Of a stretch of 64,000 bases of DNA, positions 54,305 through 63,810 are shown piece after piece (positions within the stretch are counted from its first letter, which is position 1; the number at the start of each line of letters is the position of its first letter). Source of the stretch: Marinospirillum perlucidum (lineage in GTDB: Bacteria; Pseudomonadota; Gammaproteobacteria; Pseudomonadales; Halomonadaceae). The DNA is taken from the NCBI RefSeq assembly GCF_003336805.1, contig NZ_QFWJ01000001.1, forward strand, positions 1 to 64,000, given 5' to 3'. The position numbers were made by a program, and so were the translations under genes. The notes under the pieces were generated by a model. It saw only the letters and a list, made by a program, of their open reading frames with translations, was not told the origin of the DNA and made no database searches.

Positions 54305-54688
54305 AGCTTCGTCATTATCTTCATCGGCCGGATCCTTCCAGATCTCCAGGGTTTCCTTGAGCAGCCAGGCATGGCTTTGCTCAGGTTCCCGCTCCAGGGC
54401 CAGAAGGGTGACCTTGCCTTTCTGGGCTTGGGCTCTTAGTGCACGAAGTTCTTCGGGCCGGGTATAGAGTTCGTTGCGGTAGAGGCGTGCGAATTCTTTC
54501 CAGTCAATATCTTCCCGATTCAAGCGGCGTTTAAGTGCGCTGCTGGGTGCAGCATCACGCCACCAGTGGTCGACATCCAGTTCGTTACGGTCACGGTCAT
54601 GTGGCCAGAGGCGATCGACCAGAATCCGGGTGCCGTCCTCAGGTTCGCTGGGTGCATAGATCCATTTGATAAAAACGGGATATTTCAT
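54275..54688 (-). CDS. DUF488 family protein
   Basis: The 137-aa protein starts KYPVFIKWIYAPSEPEDGTR and has ILVDRLWPHDRDRNEL (about residues 22-37), WWRDAAPSSALK and FARLYRNEL, the DUF488 signature with conserved Arg/Trp. Function is unknown; a phosphatase-like role has been suggested for relatives. It converges on the nitrilase gene and diverges from the DUF1266 gene. Confidence 0.85.
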   Translation of the reverse strand: MKYPVFIKWIYAPSEPEDGTRILVDRLWPHDRDRNELDVDHWWRDAAPSSALKRRLNREDIDWKEFARLYRNELYTRPEELRALRAQAQKGKVTLLALEREPEQSHAWLLKETLEIWKDPADEDNDEASETPVTQGG

Positions 54689-54787
54689 GGCTTTTTCCCT
54701 GATTCTTCAGTGAAGCCGGCGGCTCACTCGGTTAGAATGGCTGCTTTTCTGCTGGCTCGAACTTGTTTCTTCCCTTGGGGGTATTTT

Positions 54788-57238
54788 TTGTCTGTTTCCT
54801 TGTCCATCTGGCTGCGTCCACTGACTCTGCTTTCACAAGATGATCGTGAAAATGCTGAAATCCTGGCCGAGTTGCGCCTGAGTCATCTGGCCGACGCCTA
54901 TGCCTATTTATACCAAGCCTGGCAGGAAAAAACAGCCGATAAACTCCTGACCAGTATACAGGTTATCCAGGCTTTGGATCGACTCCACTGGTTGGATGCA
55001 GATGAAAGCCAAGCCTGGTTGGGTCTGTTTGCCCGGCGTTTGCAGCAGACCTTTCCTCAAGCTGCTGCCCTTCTGGAAGAGTTGGAAAGCAAAAATTATC
55101 CTCAGGTGCGCCTGCAAAAACTTCAGGCAGCCGACTGGACGCGCTGGCACGAGGAGCTGGATATACCCTGGATTGCCTGCCCGGATCGGGTGACTCTGCC
55201 GCCGGAATTGCAGGTGCGCTCGACACCGATCGGTTATGCCCTGGCCGTGCGTTCTTCCAGTTTTGTTATCTATCGCCAGCCGCTGAAAGATCCGGAAAGC
55301 TTGCGTGAACGCTTCTGGCCGGATGTTAAATCCACTCTCAACACCTATTGGCAGGTGCATACAGCCAATGATTGCCTGCAGTTGATTTTCTGGTTGGGCG
55401 GTCAGGGGCAGCGTTATGCCTGGCAACTGGATTATCAGTGGTTACGCACCGCCGAAGAGGAAGACAAGAGCAACTGGTATCGTGAACTGCCGGAAGGTTT
55501 TGAAGGCTATGCCCAGCTACTGGAAGAAAAGGTAGCCACCGGTGGCGACGAGCTGGATGTTGCCGCCTGGGACTGGGTGAGAATGGCTGATCTGGCCTTG
55601 GCCGGTTATCTGGCCGGCTATCTGAGCGCAACCCAGTGGCGCAGTTTTGCCCTGGTAGCCCTCTGGTTGCTGCGCAGTCGTTACAGCTCCTGGGAGGCTC
55701 TGGCAGACAGCTATCTGCTGGGGTATCAGCTGTGGCAGACGCAAACCGATTTCAGCCTGAGCCCGGAACTGGAAGTAACCTGGCAGCAGCTACTGACATT
55801 GCCCTTTTCGCCCTTGAAGCAACTGGATTGGCAGGCGCTATCGCTGGATCATCCCGATTTTCGTGATGCTTTGAGTTTCTATTCCCAACAGTTGGATGAT
55901 CCCCTGATGTTGGGAAGTCTGCTGGCCAGCCTGCGTGATGATGTCAGTCTGCTGACCGGTCTGGCCCTGGATGATTTGCCGTCCAGTCGCAAAAATGAGG
56001 CCAGGGACTATCTCTTTGCCGGTCTGGATATTCATCCGGACGAGCAGTTAACCGCTACCCTGGCCCGTTTCTGGCAGCCAGGCCGGGTGCATCATTATGA
56101 TCAGCTGGCACTAAATAGTCGGGTCGGCAAGCAACCTCTGCTGCCGGATAACCTGGCAGCCGTGGAGGCTGTCTGGGAGACCTGGCGGGAACAGGCACCC
56201 CAATTGGCTCAATTGGTGGCCCATCCTGCGGGCATCATCATGGCGGAAAAATACGCCTTCTATCTGGTCAAGGCCCTGGAAACCGATCACTACCCCTTGG
56301 AAGAAATCCAGCAACTGGCTCTGGCATTAAAGGATTATCTCAGTTGGCACTATTCCTCGGCCCTGGATCTGCTCCAAGCCTGGCAGGCCTGGGACAGGGT
56401 GTTGGGGCAGGACAGTGAAGAGCGCCCTCTCAGTAATGAGTTGAACTGGCATCTGCAGGATGCTGGCAGCCTCTTTCGGTTTTTGCCCTGGAAACGGCCT
56501 CCGGCGCGTCTGGTCGAGCCGGGCAAACCGGTTTCCGAAGCTGATCTGGCAACCCTTAATCTGGTCGGTCCCCTGACGGGTCTCCACTGGTCCTGGCCGG
56601 AAAAGCTGCCCCAGCATCCGCGTCAGGAATTAAAGAATCTATTACAGGATACCCACCTGTTTCAGGATGCCGGTGATCTCAAGGATTACCTGAACCACCT
56701 GCTGGTAGCCGGGGATCGTCAGGAATACATGATTGTCTTCTCGCCCTTTACCCTCAACAGCCAGCGTCTGGAGCATGAAATCGAAGCCCAGCAGCAAGAA
56801 GGCCGGGATGATGAGCAGGAAGGCTATTACCAGCGGCTGCTTCGGGTCAGAGATAATGTGCTGGGTGTCAATGACGTTGATCTGACGGCCTGGGACATGG
56901 CTCAACTGGTGGATCTGGCCGTGGCCGGTTATCAGCTGGACTGGCTCTCCGATGCTGAGCTCAGGGAGTGGTTGGGTAAGGCCCGTAGCTTGATTACCCG
57001 TGAATATACCGGCTGGTCGGATTTTGCCCAGGCATTACTGGCCGGGTATAACTTTTTCATGCATGAAACCGAAAAGCGTGAAGAGCTGCTGGAGGTTTTC
57101 AGCCAACGGCTGCTTAGTCTGCTGATTGCTGTGCCCGCCCAGGCCGGGCTTTGGTACACCCTGGCCTGGCCGGGTGATCGGCAGCCGGCCTGGAATCATT
57201 CAGCCGCCAGTTTGACCGGAAACCAGCGGCTGCATTGA
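54788..57238 (+). CDS. Large cytosolic protein with two DUF1266 domains
   Basis: The protein of about 816 aa has two copies of the DUF1266 motif. The first is DVAAWDWVRMADLALAGYLA (about residues 256-275) with WEALADSYLLGYQLW (about 304-318). The second is DLTAWDMAQLVDLAVAGY (about residues 698-715) with WSDFAQALLAGYNFF. The rest is Trp/Gln/Leu-rich and helical, without membrane segments. DUF1266 function is unknown; E. coli YbeU/YbeR are relatives. TTG 54788, with GGGGGT about 7 nt upstream, is my choice. ATG 54737 would add 17 mostly hydrophobic residues. Confidence 0.75.
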   Translation: MSVSLSIWLRPLTLLSQDDRENAEILAELRLSHLADAYAYLYQAWQEKTADKLLTSIQVIQALDRLHWLDADESQAWLGLFARRLQQTFPQAAALLEELESKNYPQVRLQKLQAADWTRWHEELDIPWIACPDRVTLPPELQVRSTPIGYALAVRSSSFVIYRQPLKDPESLRERFWPDVKSTLNTYWQVHTANDCLQLIFWLGGQGQRYAWQLDYQWLRTAEEEDKSNWYRELPEGFEGYAQLLEEKVATGGDELDVAAWDWVRMADLALAGYLAGYLSATQWRSFALVALWLLRSRYSSWEALADSYLLGYQLWQTQTDFSLSPELEVTWQQLLTLPFSPLKQLDWQALSLDHPDFRDALSFYSQQLDDPLMLGSLLASLRDDVSLLTGLALDDLPSSRKNEARDYLFAGLDIHPDEQLTATLARFWQPGRVHHYDQLALNSRVGKQPLLPDNLAAVEAVWETWREQAPQLAQLVAHPAGIIMAEKYAFYLVKALETDHYPLEEIQQLALALKDYLSWHYSSALDLLQAWQAWDRVLGQDSEERPLSNELNWHLQDAGSLFRFLPWKRPPARLVEPGKPVSEADLATLNLVGPLTGLHWSWPEKLPQHPRQELKNLLQDTHLFQDAGDLKDYLNHLLVAGDRQEYMIVFSPFTLNSQRLEHEIEAQQQEGRDDEQEGYYQRLLRVRDNVLGVNDVDLTAWDMAQLVDLAVAGYQLDWLSDAELREWLGKARSLITREYTGWSDFAQALLAGYNFFMHETEKREELLEVFSQRLLSLLIAVPAQAGLWYTLAWPGDRQPAWNHSAASLTGNQRLH

Positions 57239-57242
57239 GGCT

Positions 57243-58229
57243 TTAGCTACCCTGGAGATGATCCCGCCCGTGAGGACGATCCAGATCCAGATCCGGTCCC
57301 AGGGGCACCACCCGGGTGGGATTGATCATATCGTGGCTTTCATAGTAGTGGCCCTTGATATGCTGGAAGTTGACCGTCTGCTTGACCCCTGGCCACTGGT
57401 ACAGCTCGCGTAGATAACCGGAAAGGTGGGGGTAGTCCTCCAGGCGTCTGAGGTTGCATTTGAAGTGCCCCACATAAACGGCATCAAAGCGAATCAGGGT
57501 GGTGAACAGGCGCCAGTCGGCTTCGGTGATGACGGAACCACAGAGGTAGCGCCGGTCAGCCAGGCGTTCATCCAGCCAGTCCAGCGCCTTGAAAAGCGGA
57601 ACCACTGCCTCTTCATAAGCCGTCTGGGTGGTGGCAAAACCTGCCTTGTAAACCCCGTTATTGACCTCGTCATAGACCCGGGCATTGATGGCATCGATTT
57701 CCTCGCGCAGCGGCTCGGGGTAGTAGTCGCCTTCTTTGGCTCCCTGGCCATCAAACGCGGAATTGAACATGCGCAGTATCTCTGCCGATTCATTACTCAC
57801 GGCTGTCTGTCGCTTTTTATCCCACAAGAGGGGCACGGTGACCCGACCGGTATATTGTGGGTCGGCTGCGGTATAGACCTGATGCAGAAAGCGGGCCTGA
57901 TGCAGGGGATCGGGCTGCACACCAGGGCCTTCGGCAAAGGTCCAGCCATTTTCTCCCATAAACCAGTGGACCACAGAGAGATCAATCATCTGCTCCAGAC
58001 CCTTGAGCTGGCGCAGGATCAGGGTGCGATGCGCCCAGGGGCAGGCCAGGGACACGTATAAATGGTAGCGGCCAGGTTCGGCTTCAAAACCGCCTTCCCC
58101 ACTGGGGCCGGGGCGACCATCTGCGGTGACCCAGTTGCGGAACTGGCTTTCCGAACGCTGGAAGCGTCCACCGGTTGAGTCAGTGTCATACCACTGATCC
58201 TGCCATTGGCCTTCGACCAGAAGTCCCAT
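57243..58229 (-). CDS. yqjG: Glutathionyl-hydroquinone reductase
   Basis: The 328-aa Xi-class glutathione transferase reduces glutathionyl-hydroquinones. The active Cys63 is in SLACPWAHR, at the same number as in E. coli YqjG. FRNWVTADGRPGPSGEGGF (about residues 30-48) and the C-terminal NPTRVVPLGP are Xi-class marks. ATG 58229 follows GAGGAG. It converges on the DUF1266 gene, with a 4-nt gap between the stops. Confidence 0.94.
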   Translation of the reverse strand: MGLLVEGQWQDQWYDTDSTGGRFQRSESQFRNWVTADGRPGPSGEGGFEAEPGRYHLYVSLACPWAHRTLILRQLKGLEQMIDLSVVHWFMGENGWTFAEGPGVQPDPLHQARFLHQVYTAADPQYTGRVTVPLLWDKKRQTAVSNESAEILRMFNSAFDGQGAKEGDYYPEPLREEIDAINARVYDEVNNGVYKAGFATTQTAYEEAVVPLFKALDWLDERLADRRYLCGSVITEADWRLFTTLIRFDAVYVGHFKCNLRRLEDYPHLSGYLRELYQWPGVKQTVNFQHIKGHYYESHDMINPTRVVPLGPDLDLDRPHGRDHLQGS

Positions 58230-58344
58230 GAGATCTCCTCTTGCTTGGGTTGTTTATTGGTCAGTATAGCGGATAGGCTGTCTGTGGACAGGATTGTAGC
58301 AGTAATGTATAAGAAACTCTCAACTCTTTGGATAGGAAACGGCT

Positions 58345-59223
58345 ATGCCCAAGCAGGAACCCAAAGATCTGGATCACTTTCTGGGTGATTTGCGTCGTGC
58401 TCTCAAAGCTCAGGAACGCTATCTGCTCAATGTTTTTTTTCTTCTTCAGTTCCCTGAAGCCGAGGGGGGACTCGACCCTGGTTTTGATCCGCAAAGTGCT
58501 ACGGGTTTTGTGCACTGGTTGGCCGATCACTATACCGAGGAGGTGCGCGATAATGTCTTTTTTCGTCGCCTTCTCTTGCAGCAGGAGGAGCTGGGGCGTC
58601 AGGCTAATCAACTCCTGCAAGCAGCCCGAGATCAGACCCTGCAAGCGGCTGACTATGCCAATTTCCTGCGCGCCATCCAGCGTTTCAATGAACTGGGTGA
58701 CCAGTTGCGCACTGAAGTGACTTCCTCGCTGATTGAACTGGATGAATTGACCGGATTATTGAACCGCAATGTCATGGAGCGTGATCTGGGAGAAGAGCTC
58801 GAACATGTTCGCCGCAGTGGGCGTGATTTTTCAGTGGCCATGCTGGATCTGGATCATTTCAAGGCCGTTAATGACAACCATGGTCACACCTTTGGTGATT
58901 GTATCCTTTTGCAACTGGCAACAACGCTGGAAGCCAGCCTGCGGCCCTATGACCGTATTTATCGCTATGGGGGGGAGGAATTTCTGGTGCTCTTGCAGGA
59001 TACTCCCTTGGATGAGGCCATGCCGGTTCTCGAGCGTCTGAGAGCGGAGGTGGCTGCCACACCGATGGGTGATAAGACGCAAAAAATCAATATCAGCATT
59101 TCCCTGGGCGTGGCGGCTGCCTCCAGCTTTTCACAGGTGCAGGATCTGGTTGAAGCGGCCGACCAGGCCCTTTATGCCGCCAAGGAGTCCGGACGCAACC
59201 GGGTCTGTCGGGCCAGCGAGTGA
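58345..59223 (+). CDS. Diguanylate cyclase with helical N-terminal domain
   Basis: The 292-aa protein has a GGDEF domain with GGEEF at residues 209-213, DHFKAVNDNHGH (about 171-182) and ISLGVAAA. The N-terminal ~130 residues form helices in a layout like the zinc-binding CZB domain of DgcZ, but the usual His/Cys ligands are not evident. An inhibitory I-site RxxD is not apparent. It makes c-di-GMP, probably in the cytoplasm. The end overlaps nothing; the next gene converges with a 1-nt gap. Confidence 0.9.
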   Translation: MPKQEPKDLDHFLGDLRRALKAQERYLLNVFFLLQFPEAEGGLDPGFDPQSATGFVHWLADHYTEEVRDNVFFRRLLLQQEELGRQANQLLQAARDQTLQAADYANFLRAIQRFNELGDQLRTEVTSSLIELDELTGLLNRNVMERDLGEELEHVRRSGRDFSVAMLDLDHFKAVNDNHGHTFGDCILLQLATTLEASLRPYDRIYRYGGEEFLVLLQDTPLDEAMPVLERLRAEVAATPMGDKTQKINISISLGVAAASSFSQVQDLVEAADQALYAAKESGRNRVCRASE

Positions 59224-59224
59224 T

Positions 59225-61369
59225 TCAGGCCGGAATGGCCATTTTAACCTGGTTACGGCCTGCCTGTTTGGCTTGGTAGAGCGCCTTGTCAGCCTGTTTA
59301 AGCAACTCCTTGCTGCTCTGGGCTGTTCCCGGCCAGCAAGCAATACCCAGGGAGATGGTGATCTGTCCCAGGTCTTCGCCCTGATACGCCAGAGGCCGGG
59401 CAGCGACCTTCTGCCTCAGTTCTTCAGCCCGGCGAGCGGCCGTTTCTGCGTTGGCTCCCGGCATGATGACAACAAACTCCTCACCGCCGAAACGGCAGGG
59501 GAGGTCGGTTTCGCGGAAATGCTCCAGAAGCACACTGGCCAGGGTTCTCAGGACCATATCACCGGCATCGTGACCAAAGTTATCGTTGAAGAATTTGAAG
59601 TGGTCAATATCGCAAATCAGGATCGACAGACTGGTTTTGTTACGCTTGGCCAGGGTTAGCTCCCTGTCCAGCGCATCATCCAGAAAACGCCGGTTTTTCA
59701 GGCCGGTTAGTGCATCCTCATAAGAGAGACGATGCAAATCCTGACGGATCTTGATGCCTGTCAGGGTCATGGCCAGGCGCTCACTGACCCGATTCATGAA
59801 GGCATCCAGTTGCTGTAACTGCTGCTGATCACTGAGCGAGGCATCTGGGTTGAGTTGCAGACGGGCAAAAGGACGCGCCCCCAGATTGAGATCTTCCAGA
59901 ATCAGTGGCCATTGATAGGCGCTGCTGGTGTCACCCGTCAAGGAAGGACCAGGGTCATCCACTAGATGCAGGCTGACCTGATAGGGCTGGAAGAGCTGCG
60001 GCAACTTGTGAATCAGATAGTCGGTGGCTTCTTCCAGGGTGGTGGCTCCCTGTAACTGACTGACCAGACCTTCCAGTTCCTGGGAGTAACGATTTAGCAG
60101 CCCCAATTGGCTGGATCTCTGACGTTCCAGTTGGGCATAGGTTTGCAGGGTGCTGGTTCTTTCCTTGACTCTTTCTTCCAGGGTGGCATTGAGCTGCCGA
60201 ATTCTGGCCTGGGTGTGCTGGTACTCGCGCAAGGCCAGCAGCATGACCGCCAGGGCAAAAATCAGGACGCCCACTGCCAGGGGGAAACGCCCCCAAGGCA
60301 GGAAGCCATGCGCTATGGCCATATCCACCAGCAGGAAGGCCGCCAGTATCCAGTAAGCCAGCATGACCAGCCGTTGATCGCTGTTAAGGCGACGGAAGTG
60401 GCGCCCGGTGATCAGTAGTAACCAGAGGAGACTGAGGGTGAAGAGTAAATCAAACACCGGATAGGTGATCGACAGTTGCACCAGTCCCAAAAGGGCTGCA
60501 GCCGGGGCCAGCAGGAGATAAACCAGGTGGACCCAGGCCAGATGTTGCAGGTGCTGGGTGAGTGGTGGTGGCAACCAGCAGGCCAGAAGGCGTGTAATGA
60601 ACAGGGGCAAAGCAAAATAGGCGGTGGCTGCCAGATAGGTTTTCAGCAGGGGTGCCTGAATCACTAATTGCACGGCCTGATTTTCACCCAGTAGCAAAGC
60701 ACCGGCCGAAAGAGTCAGCAGTCCCAGGTAGATGTAGGCTTGCCGATGCGGCTGCATGGCTGCAAAAGCAAAGGCTACCAGGGCCATCAGGCCGCAAAAA
60801 CCGGCGACCAGTAAATCCAGCCAGGCGTTATCGAGGATCTCCAGAAGCAAATCGGATCTTTCCAGCAGCTTGACCTCACCCCAGAGACCGATATCCGTGT
60901 AGTCGGAGTAGACACGCACATATAGTTCCTTGCCGGAAAAATCGGCAGGCAGTTCGATCAGGTGCCAGGGCCAGCCCTGAAAAGAGCCGCCTTCCTCGGC
61001 ATCCAGCTGCCCAAACTGATAGATCTTTTCTCCGTCGAGATAGAACTCTGCCAGCAGATCAATGCTGTAGATATAAATGACGGGGTCCTCCCAGGTATTA
61101 TCCGGTAGCTGGGTGCGATACCAGACCCAGGTTTGGCCTTGACGCTGGGGCGGGTTGGAAGGGAAATCGATGGCCTGCCAGTCTTCAGGGTTAGCTGCTT
61201 GTGTCCATTCCGGTATGGCTGCGTTAAAGGGGGAATCTCCCCAGCGGTACTCCCAGCCCTTCAGGTGTTGGGGGGCATCAGCCAAGAGGGGTGAAGTCGA
61301 GAGCAACAATAATAAGAGCGCCGCTAAAAGACGCAAAACAACTGAAGGCAAGGTGAAGAGTCGGGACAT
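59225..61369 (-). CDS. 7TMR-DISM diguanylate cyclase
   Basis: The 714-aa membrane protein has a signal peptide, a 7TMR-DISM extracellular domain (about residues 35-175), seven hydrophobic segments (about 185-390), a coiled-coil (about 390-430), a GAF-like stretch (about 430-530) and a GGDEF domain (FGGEEFVV near residue 637). The extracellular domain of this class has a carbohydrate-binding-like fold. It should make c-di-GMP in response to an external ligand. It converges with the cyclase gene at 58345. Confidence 0.9.
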   Translation of the reverse strand: MSRLFTLPSVVLRLLAALLLLLLSTSPLLADAPQHLKGWEYRWGDSPFNAAIPEWTQAANPEDWQAIDFPSNPPQRQGQTWVWYRTQLPDNTWEDPVIYIYSIDLLAEFYLDGEKIYQFGQLDAEEGGSFQGWPWHLIELPADFSGKELYVRVYSDYTDIGLWGEVKLLERSDLLLEILDNAWLDLLVAGFCGLMALVAFAFAAMQPHRQAYIYLGLLTLSAGALLLGENQAVQLVIQAPLLKTYLAATAYFALPLFITRLLACWLPPPLTQHLQHLAWVHLVYLLLAPAAALLGLVQLSITYPVFDLLFTLSLLWLLLITGRHFRRLNSDQRLVMLAYWILAAFLLVDMAIAHGFLPWGRFPLAVGVLIFALAVMLLALREYQHTQARIRQLNATLEERVKERTSTLQTYAQLERQRSSQLGLLNRYSQELEGLVSQLQGATTLEEATDYLIHKLPQLFQPYQVSLHLVDDPGPSLTGDTSSAYQWPLILEDLNLGARPFARLQLNPDASLSDQQQLQQLDAFMNRVSERLAMTLTGIKIRQDLHRLSYEDALTGLKNRRFLDDALDRELTLAKRNKTSLSILICDIDHFKFFNDNFGHDAGDMVLRTLASVLLEHFRETDLPCRFGGEEFVVIMPGANAETAARRAEELRQKVAARPLAYQGEDLGQITISLGIACWPGTAQSSKELLKQADKALYQAKQAGRNQVKMAIPA

Positions 61370-61473
61370 GGCACATCCAAAGATTCTAATCTTTGACTGC
61401 TATTCTTCCTGATTTACTCTAGCTTTACCAGTCGTTTAGTGTTTTTTTGTAATCTTTTTTATTTGAAACAAAG

Positions 61474-62628
61474 TCAGACGCCTAGCCAGACGCGAATCTC
61501 GCGTAACCAGGGTAGATCAGCTGCTTTTTGCTTCAAGCGGATTTCCAGATCCTCGATCTCATCCAGGGGTAATTGTTCAGCCCGGTAAAAGAGGTCGACA
61601 TCAATCTTCTGATCCAGATAATGCAGGGTGGTTTGATGGGGTTGTTCATAATGCTGATCCCCTTGCCAGCGCTTTTCCAGCAGTTCCAGAACATCCGGGC
61701 GCAGGGGCAGCATCTTGTCCGGATCCGGGTTGTCGGTTTCAGCATCGTCTTCCGGATCGATATGAAAAGTGATATCGGAGATGTGAGGAAAGGTTTCGCG
61801 CAGGCGATGGGCGACCCAAACCCCGATTTCATGGCCTTCAGAAACACTGGCGTGGGGAGCAACCTGCAAATGAATATCGAGCAGGCTGCGACTGCCCATG
61901 GTCCGGGTGCGCAGGTGGTGGAGGTCGCGTACGCCGGGTACGCTTTGCACGGTGGCCCGGATTTTGTTGACTTCTTCGGCAGGTAGGGCGGTATCCACCA
62001 GTTCCTTGAGGCTGTCCCAGATTAATTGCATGCCGATGTGTGCCACCATCAGGCCGACCAGGATGGCTGCAAACTGATCCAGCCAGGGAAAGCCGAGCAG
62101 AGCGCCGCCCACTCCGACAAACACCACGATCGAGGAAAGGGAGTCCGTACGGTGATGCCAGGCATTGGCTTCCAGGAGTTTGGAAGCAATACGCCGAGCA
62201 ATTCTGCGGGTGTAGAAAAAGATCCATTCCTTGCTGAGGATGGAAATCAGGGCTGCAACCAGAGCCAGAACACCGGGAATAATGACTTCACCGGGTTCCA
62301 GCAGGCGGTTGATGCTATCCCAGATCAAGGCCCCGGCCACGGCAATCAAAAGCGTGCCCAGTATCAGCGTCGCCAGGGTTTCATAGCGGTCATGACCGTA
62401 GGGATGATCCTTGTCAGCACTTTGGCGTCCAAAATGCGAAGCAGCCAAGACTAGGATATCGCTGAGTAGATCTGACAGGGAGTGGATGCCATCAGCTACC
62501 AAGGAGTGGGAGTTGGCCCAGAAGCCAACGGCGATTTTGAAGGAGCCATTCAGGGCATTGACCAGGGCACCGATCAGGGTGACTTTTCTGGCGGCCTGAG
62601 CTTCCGTTTCCTTGGGCTTGGCTGTCAT
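61474..62628 (-). CDS. Cation diffusion facilitator family metal exporter
   Basis: The 384-aa inner-membrane exporter has six hydrophobic segments. The metal-binding sites are visible: HSLVADGIHSLSDLLSDIL (about residues 41-59) and HPYGHDRYETLATLILGTLL (about 75-94). The cytoplasmic C-terminal domain has the CDF fold (LHHLRTRTMGSRSLLDIHLQV). It is longer than FieF because of the C-terminal extension (about residues 300-384). Zn2+, Fe2+ or Mn2+ is possible. It overlaps the PlsC-like gene in TGATG. Confidence 0.9.
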   Translation of the reverse strand: MTAKPKETEAQAARKVTLIGALVNALNGSFKIAVGFWANSHSLVADGIHSLSDLLSDILVLAASHFGRQSADKDHPYGHDRYETLATLILGTLLIAVAGALIWDSINRLLEPGEVIIPGVLALVAALISILSKEWIFFYTRRIARRIASKLLEANAWHHRTDSLSSIVVFVGVGGALLGFPWLDQFAAILVGLMVAHIGMQLIWDSLKELVDTALPAEEVNKIRATVQSVPGVRDLHHLRTRTMGSRSLLDIHLQVAPHASVSEGHEIGVWVAHRLRETFPHISDITFHIDPEDDAETDNPDPDKMLPLRPDVLELLEKRWQGDQHYEQPHQTTLHYLDQKIDVDLFYRAEQLPLDEIEDLEIRLKQKAADLPWLREIRVWLGV

Positions 62629-63788
62629 CAGAGGCGCTTCAGGTAGTTTTTAACCGGGTTGGCGTACATGGTCAGCCAGTGTTTACGGTATTCCGGCGGG
62701 CAGGCTGCCAAGTGTTCATTAAAGGCTGCCCGGGTGGCGGTGTCAAATTCCGGTAGCGCCATATCACCCAGTTCGTCCAGGGCTTCCAGAGCCAGATAAT
62801 TGCTGGGAAAGAGGCGATAGAGCCGGCTGATCTGCGCATCGATGGCCTGGGCAGCGCTGGCCGGGGATTGCATTTCCTCATTGGTCAGGGGTTTGCCAAA
62901 GGCTACCTGTACCCGGCCCTTGTAACCGGCAATGCCCTGGGCAATGCTGGTGATGTCTTCAAACTCTGCCTTGGCATATTCGCCTTCTTCTTCCAGGGTG
63001 GCCAGTTCGCGTGCCTTCTGAACGCCCAGGGGATCATATTCGTAGCTGAGGGCGACGGGAATAATATTCAGGCTGCCCAGAATTTCAGCAAAAGACTTGT
63101 CCGATTTTTTCTCGGCCATGCAAAACATCTTGATAATGGCCGGATCGGTATGGTCGATACCATCCTTAGCGCGGCCTTCACGCTGGGCAATCCAGATGGA
63201 TTGTTGTTCGTTTTTCAGGGTGTGGTGGATATATTCCGATAGCAGCTTGAAAGCGGCCATCATCTGGCGAACCCCCTTGGCCGAACGCTGGACCACAAAG
63301 CTTTTGTTCAGGCGCATCAGGTCGGTGACCCAGGGTTTTTGCAGCAGGTTGTCGCCAATGGCAATGCGGGCCGTGGTTTTTTCCCGGGTATGCAGGGCAT
63401 AGTTGACCAGGGCGGGATCCATGGCAATATCGCGATGGTTACTGACAAACAGGTAGCTCTGGTCCTGATCCAATTCCTCCAGGCCATCAACGCTAAAGCC
63501 TTTGCTGGTGGTGGCCAGCATACGGGCCACATAACCGGCGACATAGAGTTGCAGATCATCAATCGAGTGGATCTTGGCCAGGCGCTTTTTCAGTACCCGA
63601 CTCAGCAGCAATCTGAGCAAGGGGGCCACAAAAGACGTGGCTAGGCGGGGGAATTTAAAACGCAAAAGGGCGGTTAGCAGTTCCTGGTCTTCAGCCAGGC
63701 GCTCCAGCACCTCTTCAACTTCCTCGTCCCGGTAAGGGCGGATGGCATCAAAAGCCTCGGGTGAGGCATTCATCAGACGGGTTTCCAT
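62628..63788 (-). CDS. PlsC-type glycerophosphate acyltransferase
   Basis: The 386-aa acyltransferase has the catalytic SNHRDIAMDPALV block (about residues 115-127), the G-E-G-type site IAQREGRAKDG (about 200-210) and YEYDPLG. The family makes phosphatidic acid or related lipids, and is peripheral to the membrane. It precedes the CDF gene with a 1-nt TGATG overlap, so the two are translationally coupled. ATG 63788 is conventional. Confidence 0.85.
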   Translation of the reverse strand: METRLMNASPEAFDAIRPYRDEEVEEVLERLAEDQELLTALLRFKFPRLATSFVAPLLRLLLSRVLKKRLAKIHSIDDLQLYVAGYVARMLATTSKGFSVDGLEELDQDQSYLFVSNHRDIAMDPALVNYALHTREKTTARIAIGDNLLQKPWVTDLMRLNKSFVVQRSAKGVRQMMAAFKLLSEYIHHTLKNEQQSIWIAQREGRAKDGIDHTDPAIIKMFCMAEKKSDKSFAEILGSLNIIPVALSYEYDPLGVQKARELATLEEEGEYAKAEFEDITSIAQGIAGYKGRVQVAFGKPLTNEEMQSPASAAQAIDAQISRLYRLFPSNYLALEALDELGDMALPEFDTATRAAFNEHLAACPPEYRKHWLTMYANPVKNYLKRL

Positions 63789-63810
63789 GGGTAAAGCTTA
63801 GCCTCGGATA

